Made by a program: the position numbers and the translations under genes | Assembly (NCBI GenBank): GCA_021828745.1 | Contig: JAJZDE010000044.1 | Coordinates: forward strand, 1 to 10,312 | DNA length: 10,312 nt | Direction: 5' to 3' | Source: Pseudomonadota bacterium | GTDB lineage: Bacteria > Pseudomonadota > Gammaproteobacteria > Burkholderiales > Ferrovaceae | The notes under the pieces: model-generated | What the model saw: the letters and a program-made list of their open reading frames with translations, nothing else | Told to the model about the DNA's origin: nothing | The model's database searches: none | Shown here: piece by piece, positions 7,224 to 10,312 of the stretch | Layout of the letters: each line of letters begins with the position of its first letter | How positions within the stretch are numbered: position 1 is the first letter of the stretch

Positions 7224-7367
7224 ACCGGGACTCCTTGATAAATTACTACGGAACGGTCATGGATGAGGCCGAGTTTGTCTTTGGCTGAACAAACTATTCC
7301 TTCTCCTTGCGATGGCGTCTTTGGAGAAATTTTGGGGTACTGTGGAAATTATGATGAATTTGCAGAT

Positions 7368-7390
7368 TTAATAAAAGTTAATTATATTTA
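7368..7390 (+). promoter_or_regulatory. Candidate LysR/CbbR operator with three TTA triplets at 10 bp spacing
   Basis: TTA occurs at 7368-7370, 7378-7380 and 7388-7390, each pair separated by exactly 7 bases, so all three lie on one face of the helix. CbbR operators are often described as TNA-N7-TNA repeats, and this fits. The site ends 32 bases before the cbbR ATG and overlaps the possible -35 element, which suggests autorepression. The AT-rich context raises the chance of a coincidental match. Confidence 0.4.
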
Positions 7391-7415
7391 CAGTTGTGTT
7401 TTACTATGGTTTAAT
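7387..7415 (+). promoter_or_regulatory. Possible sigma70-type promoter of cbbR
   Basis: TTTACA at 7387-7392 and TTTAAT at 7410-7415 are separated by 17 bases, an acceptable -35/-10 pair. Transcription would then start about 7 bases downstream, essentially at the ATG at 7423. That would give a leaderless or nearly leaderless message, in agreement with the missing Shine-Dalgarno. Another -10 choice, TAATAT at 7412-7417, is possible. Confidence 0.3.
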
Positions 7416-7422
7416 ATCAATC

Positions 7423-8409
7423 ATGCCCATTCGTCACGCTACCCTGCACCAGTTCAAGATTTTCAACGCCGTGGCTCGACACATGAGTTTTGCCCGCGCT
7501 GCCGAGGAACTCCACCTGACGCCGCCAGCCCTGTCCATTCAGGTCAGGCAACTCGCTGAGGCCGTCGGTCAGCCCCTCTTCGATCAGATCGGCAAGAAGA
7601 TTTATCTTACCCCGGCGGGGGCGGTTCTGACAGTGGCCAGTCAGGATATACTCGACAGGCTTGAACACGTCGCCCAGGAACTGGCGGCGCTCCAGGGAAT
7701 AGAGAAGGGCAGTCTGAAACTCGCCACGCTTGCCACTGCCAAATACTTCATCCCCCGCTTGTTGGGCGACTTCTGTGCGAAACATCCCGGTATCGATGCT
7801 GCCCTGTTCGTCGGTAATCGGGAGGCCCTGCTGGAACGGCTCGCGCGCAACCAGGACGATCTCTACATCCTGGGCCAGCCGCCGGCACACATGAACGTCA
7901 CCGCAGAGCCTTTTGCGGATAATCCCTTGGTGATAGTGGCCCGACCGGACCATCCTCTGATGTCGGAAGAGAAGATCGATCCATCGCGCCTGCAGGATAT
8001 TCCATTCATTCTGCGCGAGCCGGGTTCGGGAACGCGTCTGGCCACTGGGGAGTTTTTCGGCCGGCATGGGATCGCCCTCAAGGCGCGCATGGAGTTTGGG
8101 AGCAACGAGGCCATCAAGCAGGTTGTGGCCAGCGGTTTGGGCATGGCCGTGCTGTCTGCCAGCACGATCAGCGCGGAACTCGCCAGTGGGGAACTGGCAG
8201 TACTCGACGTGCGCGGCTTTCCTCTGGAGAGAAAATGGTACGCAGTCTATCCTGCGGGAAAGCAACTCACCCTGACCACCAAGGCATTCATGGAATACTT
8301 GTTCGCTGCCGCGCACCAAATCGATAGGCTCCCGCATGCTATAGCGACCCCGGTCGGGCGCAAGGAGCGGAAACCGGCGTCCGGCTCAGGGAGTTTCGGT
8401 ATTCCATGA
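7423..8409 (+). CDS. cbbR: CbbR, LysR-type regulator of CO2 fixation genes
   Basis: A 328-residue LysR-type transcriptional regulator. The N-terminal winged helix-turn-helix spans residues 1-60, with its core at ARAAEELHLTPPALSIQVRQ (24-43), then PLFDQIGKKIYLTPAG (51-66). A linker helix and the periplasmic-binding-protein-like effector domain (about 90-300) follow, including REPGSGTRL and a GLGMAVLSAS motif. The helix-turn-helix and PLFDQIGKKIYLT stretch closely resemble CbbR proteins, which sense metabolites such as RuBP, NADPH or PEP and activate cbb operons. The context supports this. The ATG at 7423 puts the usual few residues before the helix-turn-helix; a GTG at 7396 would add nine residues, and neither has a clear Shine-Dalgarno. 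About 25 C-terminal residues (from near IATPVGRKERKPASG) look like a polar tail beyond the usual domain end. Confidence 0.87.
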   Translation: MPIRHATLHQFKIFNAVARHMSFARAAEELHLTPPALSIQVRQLAEAVGQPLFDQIGKKIYLTPAGAVLTVASQDILDRLEHVAQELAALQGIEKGSLKLATLATAKYFIPRLLGDFCAKHPGIDAALFVGNREALLERLARNQDDLYILGQPPAHMNVTAEPFADNPLVIVARPDHPLMSEEKIDPSRLQDIPFILREPGSGTRLATGEFFGRHGIALKARMEFGSNEAIKQVVASGLGMAVLSASTISAELASGELAVLDVRGFPLERKWYAVYPAGKQLTLTTKAFMEYLFAAAHQIDRLPHAIATPVGRKERKPASGSGSFGIP

Positions 8410-8430
8410 CGTGGTGAGCGGACGTCGCGT

Positions 8431-9006
8431 TCATTCATTCGTCCTGCCTCCAGGCAATCGCTCTTCGTTCTGCAAGGACAATCTGCCCGTGACCGGGTCG
8501 TAATAGATCGGTTGCGTGATCCGGAGCGGGTGACGGGTATCGAGTCGTTCGATCTCGGCGCGAACCTGTTTCTCTGGCGTGTCGTGGGTAAAGGCCGGTG
8601 AATAGCGGCAGACTCTCCTGGCATCTCCCCGCGTGAGCGCGAATAGCGCATCAAATACCCTATCGTGGGACAACCCCATGTCGGTGTTTTCCCATGGATG
8701 CACGTGCTCGATTGACGCAACTGCCCAGACCCCCCACAAGGAAAAACTTTCATGCACCGCCAGTACGATTGCCTCGTCAGTGGGTAACCGTAACGTCATC
8801 TCCCGGGGAAGTTCGGTGACGGCATGTTCATCGATCCAGGCCCCCAGCAACCGTCCATCGGCGAATGAGCCACTCTGGCGACTGCGGCAATACGTGAGAA
8901 ATTCTCCTACCTGTTGGCAGGCGCAGGCAAGGTCATCCGTTGTGCGTACGAAAATAAGCAGGCTCGTTATTCGTCCATTCTGCGTTTCATTGGCATTCAT
9001 TCTCAT
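8431..9006 (-). CDS. Uncharacterised protein downstream of the DUF6671-like gene
   Basis: A 191-residue soluble protein I do not recognise. It begins with a beta-strand-like segment (RITSLLIFVRTTDD, 12-25), then a Cys-rich helix (C28, C30, C40), a hydrophobic region LWGVWAVASIEHVHPWEN (90-107), and a charged C-terminal part with QPIYYDPVTGRLSLQNE (165-181). No signal peptide or nucleotide-binding motif is seen. The ATG at 9006 lies 11 bases after the stop of the preceding minus-strand gene, with a GAGG about 10 bases upstream. A second ATG at 9000 is possible. The open frame extends to 9171, but that part is arginine/proline-rich and overlaps the neighbour, so I exclude it. It is apparently the last gene of the dabA operon and ends 21 bases from convergent cbbR. 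Confidence 0.72.
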   Translation of the reverse strand: MRMNANETQNGRITSLLIFVRTTDDLACACQQVGEFLTYCRSRQSGSFADGRLLGAWIDEHAVTELPREMTLRLPTDEAIVLAVHESFSLWGVWAVASIEHVHPWENTDMGLSHDRVFDALFALTRGDARRVCRYSPAFTHDTPEKQVRAEIERLDTRHPLRITQPIYYDPVTGRLSLQNEERLPGGRTNE

Positions 9007-9017
9007 AGGCTTCAGCC

Positions 9018-9872
9018 TCACGGGTTGCAGAAGTCGCAGCGGCCCGCCTGAGCCACCTTCTCGGGGCGCTCCACCCTCACCTGATGGCCGCATCTTACGC
9101 AACGGTGGATGTCTGTCCGGACTTCGCGGGTCGGCGCACCGCAATTCTCGCAGGGCAGCCCTGGGACGCACTCCATGACCTGGAAGCCGGGCGCGTCACA
9201 GGCGGGGCAAAGGGTGCAGAGTTTACGTGCGAGATCTTGAGCAGCTTGGCCGATCCTTTCCATGCGTGTGGGATTGGCATGGGCGCGCACGTCGGTTTCA
9301 ATGAACACCCGTCCGTTGGTCGATTCTGCGAGCGCCCAGGTAAAGACGGCCTCGAGTTCCGCCCAAGTGGCGATTTCCTTGCGGATGCGCGGGTCCTCCT
9401 CGTCTTGTGGACGTACCACCAGATGATGCTCGGGGAATCCGGTCCGGTGGCCGAATCGTTCGGCTTCCTCCCATCTTGCGGTGAGCAGATGAGAAAAGCC
9501 GGTCGACCCCGAGGCCACACCAGTCACCTCGATGCCCAGTATGTCGTCGATCCAGACGATCATCTCCCTGTTCCAGGGGAGCATCCCGGCAAAGTGATCT
9601 GGCCCGAAACTGCCCTCGCTCGCCAGCCCCAGCGGCAGGCCGGACAGTTCCATGCCGATGCGTGCCTTTTTGCGTGCTGCTTCCAGTTGGGTGCCGGGGC
9701 GCGGGATATCGCGGGTGAAGGTGCCCAGGGTATCCGTATCGAAGCCGCTTACCCGCTCGATCCGGCAGCCCAGGGCGGCATCCAGCACCGGCAAGATCAC
9801 CCGCTCCTTGCCATGCTGGGTGAGCAAGGCCGCAGTCGCACCGTTGTAGACGGATTTTTTTCCTGAATTCAT
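9018..9872 (-). CDS. DUF6671-like protein with C-terminal zinc-ribbon cysteines
   Basis: A 284-residue protein of the DUF6671 type, with no known function. The N-terminal domain has TQHGKERVILPVLDAALG (18-35), FDTDTLGTF (44-52), the patch LGLASEGSFGPD (81-92), VWIDDILGIEV (106-116) and ETDVRAHANPTRM (192-204); conserved acidic and histidine residues hint at a metal or phosphate site. The C-terminal 65 residues hold four CxxC pairs (222-225, 241-244, 258-261, 279-282), enough for two zinc ribbons. I start it at the ATG at 9872, preceded by AAAGG, because the domain begins there; the longer frame to 9971 runs into dabA. It lies 37 bases after dabA and 11 before the next gene, so it is probably co-transcribed with the DAB transporter. 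The family name comes from recalled sequence features and should be confirmed by an HMM search. Confidence 0.8.
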   Translation of the reverse strand: MNSGKKSVYNGATAALLTQHGKERVILPVLDAALGCRIERVSGFDTDTLGTFTRDIPRPGTQLEAARKKARIGMELSGLPLGLASEGSFGPDHFAGMLPWNREMIVWIDDILGIEVTGVASGSTGFSHLLTARWEEAERFGHRTGFPEHHLVVRPQDEEDPRIRKEIATWAELEAVFTWALAESTNGRVFIETDVRAHANPTRMERIGQAAQDLARKLCTLCPACDAPGFQVMECVPGLPCENCGAPTREVRTDIHRCVRCGHQVRVERPEKVAQAGRCDFCNP

Positions 9873-9909
9873 GACCTTTGCATGCCTGCAGTGAGTGCGG
9901 CTCTGGACC

Positions 9910-10312
9910 TCAGTGCTCGGACGACACTCGTTGCCATTTCCCGTCCGTATTGCGCTGGTGGATGCTTCCATGTTCGTCGTCGATGTGAAAAAGAAACAGC
10001 CATCGATTTTCGACGAGTTCGCGCACGAGTTCGTGTTTGGCGATGATTCGATCGATCTCCGCCTTTGGGGCTTCGAGAAATACGTTCAATCTCAAGGGTT
10101 CGTGTACCCACTGCTTGCCATCATGGAGCGACTGCAGGGGAAGGCCGACGCGCAGGTCGCCCCCATTGCCCTCGAATACACCGATGGACCCACCCACGAC
10201 GTTATGCAGTACTTTATTGCCGCTGCCGAATCTCTGGTTGTCGACGACGGATCCGTAGTACTGCATGTTGATCCAGTTGGCAACCACCATCGGTGCGGTC
10301 ATGATGAGTTCC
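9910..10312 (-). CDS. dabA: DabA (UPF0753/DUF2309), C-terminal part, cut by window edge
   Basis: The last 133 or so residues of DabA, the cytoplasmic carbonic-anhydrase-like subunit of the DAB inorganic-carbon pump. DabA works with the membrane subunit DabB to turn CO2 into trapped bicarbonate at the expense of the proton gradient. The C-terminal family signatures are clear: LIMTAPMVVANWINMQYYG, FGSGNKVLHNVVGG, GVFEGNGGDLRVGLPLQSLHDG and VHEPLRLNVFLEAP. The frame stays open to the right edge, with Glu-Leu-Ile before the ATG at 10302, so that ATG is internal. The zinc-site residues of DabA lie upstream and cannot be checked here; dabB is also outside the window. The gene ends at a TGA at 9910-9912 and is followed by two small genes on the same strand. 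Linkage of dab genes to cso/cbb genes is known in chemoautotrophs such as Halothiobacillus. Confidence 0.92.
   Translation of the reverse strand, partial: ELIMTAPMVVANWINMQYYGSVVDNQRFGSGNKVLHNVVGGSIGVFEGNGGDLRVGLPLQSLHDGKQWVHEPLRLNVFLEAPKAEIDRIIAKHELVRELVENRWLFLFHIDDEHGSIHQRNTDGKWQRVSSEH

Larger units (their letters stand above)
7224..7422. other. Divergent intergenic region between the sensor gene and cbbR
   Basis: The left part (7224-7320) is of ordinary composition and carries the Shine-Dalgarno of the minus-strand sensor gene. I could not pick out a convincing minus-strand promoter there. The right part (about 7325-7422) is strikingly AT-rich against the flanking coding DNA, as expected of a control region. 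It holds the TTA repeat and the possible cbbR promoter listed separately. Confidence 0.6.

Noticed and set aside
7263..7559. 98-residue plus-strand open frame spanning the cbbR promoter region.
   Set aside because: It runs through the AT-rich control region and into the cbbR helix-turn-helix in another frame; no start signal or family resemblance.
7417..8337. 306-residue minus-strand open frame opposite cbbR.
   Set aside because: Shadow of a clear LysR-type regulator; no domain features in the antisense frame.
9084..9866. 260-residue plus-strand open frame opposite the DUF6671-like gene.
   Set aside because: The minus-strand protein has family motifs and four CxxC pairs; the plus frame shows nothing recognisable.
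1..10312. CRISPR arrays, insertion sequences, tRNA or rRNA genes, attachment sites.
   Set aside because: No repeat-spacer pattern, transposase, terminal inverted repeats or RNA gene signature was seen by eye on either strand.

Overview
The window is part of a chemolithoautotrophic proteobacterial CO2-concentrating and CO2-fixation locus. The gene set fits an alpha-carboxysome organism of the sulfur-, iron- or ammonia-oxidising type (Acidithiobacillus, Thiobacillus and Halothiobacillus are typical carriers). I cannot fix the genus from the sequence alone. Coding regions are moderately GC-rich. The cbbR upstream region is clearly AT-rich.

Region 1 (about 1-1622, + strand) is the distal end of a cso carboxysome operon. 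It holds a bacterioferritin-like protein, the pterin-dehydratase-like Rubisco assembly factor acRAF, and the carboxysome-positioning pair McdA/McdB. These genes are tightly packed (4 bp, 15 bp, then a 10 bp overlap). Rubisco and the shell genes are not visible and presumably lie to the left. A GC stem with a T-rich tail starts at the mcdB stop codon and may end this transcript.

Region 2 (1820-6187, + strand) holds cbbQ and cbbO, the AAA+ motor and the VWA adaptor of a CbbQO-type Rubisco activase. They are followed by a 58-codon ORF starting in an ATGA overlap with the cbbO stop. Six bases later comes a full-length Sua5/YrdC threonylcarbamoyl-AMP synthase, a tRNA-modification enzyme that appears to ride on the activase transcript.

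Region 3 (6168-8409) holds a soluble protein with a PDC/Cache-like sensor domain (- strand), whose 3' end overlaps that of sua5. It is divergent from a LysR-type regulator, called CbbR (+ strand). The AT-rich region between them contains three TTA triplets at exact 10 bp spacing, a candidate LysR/CbbR operator.

Region 4 (8431-10312, - strand) is an operon convergent to cbbR. Read in transcription order it has the C-terminal end of DabA (UPF0753/DUF2309, the cytoplasmic subunit of the DAB inorganic-carbon pump, cut by the window edge), a DUF6671-like protein with four CxxC pairs, and an unrecognised 191-residue protein.

Together these genes cover bicarbonate accumulation (DabA), Rubisco maturation and reactivation (acRAF, CbbQ, CbbO), carboxysome distribution (McdAB) and transcriptional control (CbbR). 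The least explained parts are the small ORF after cbbO, the Cache-like sensor, the DUF6671 protein and the 191-residue protein.
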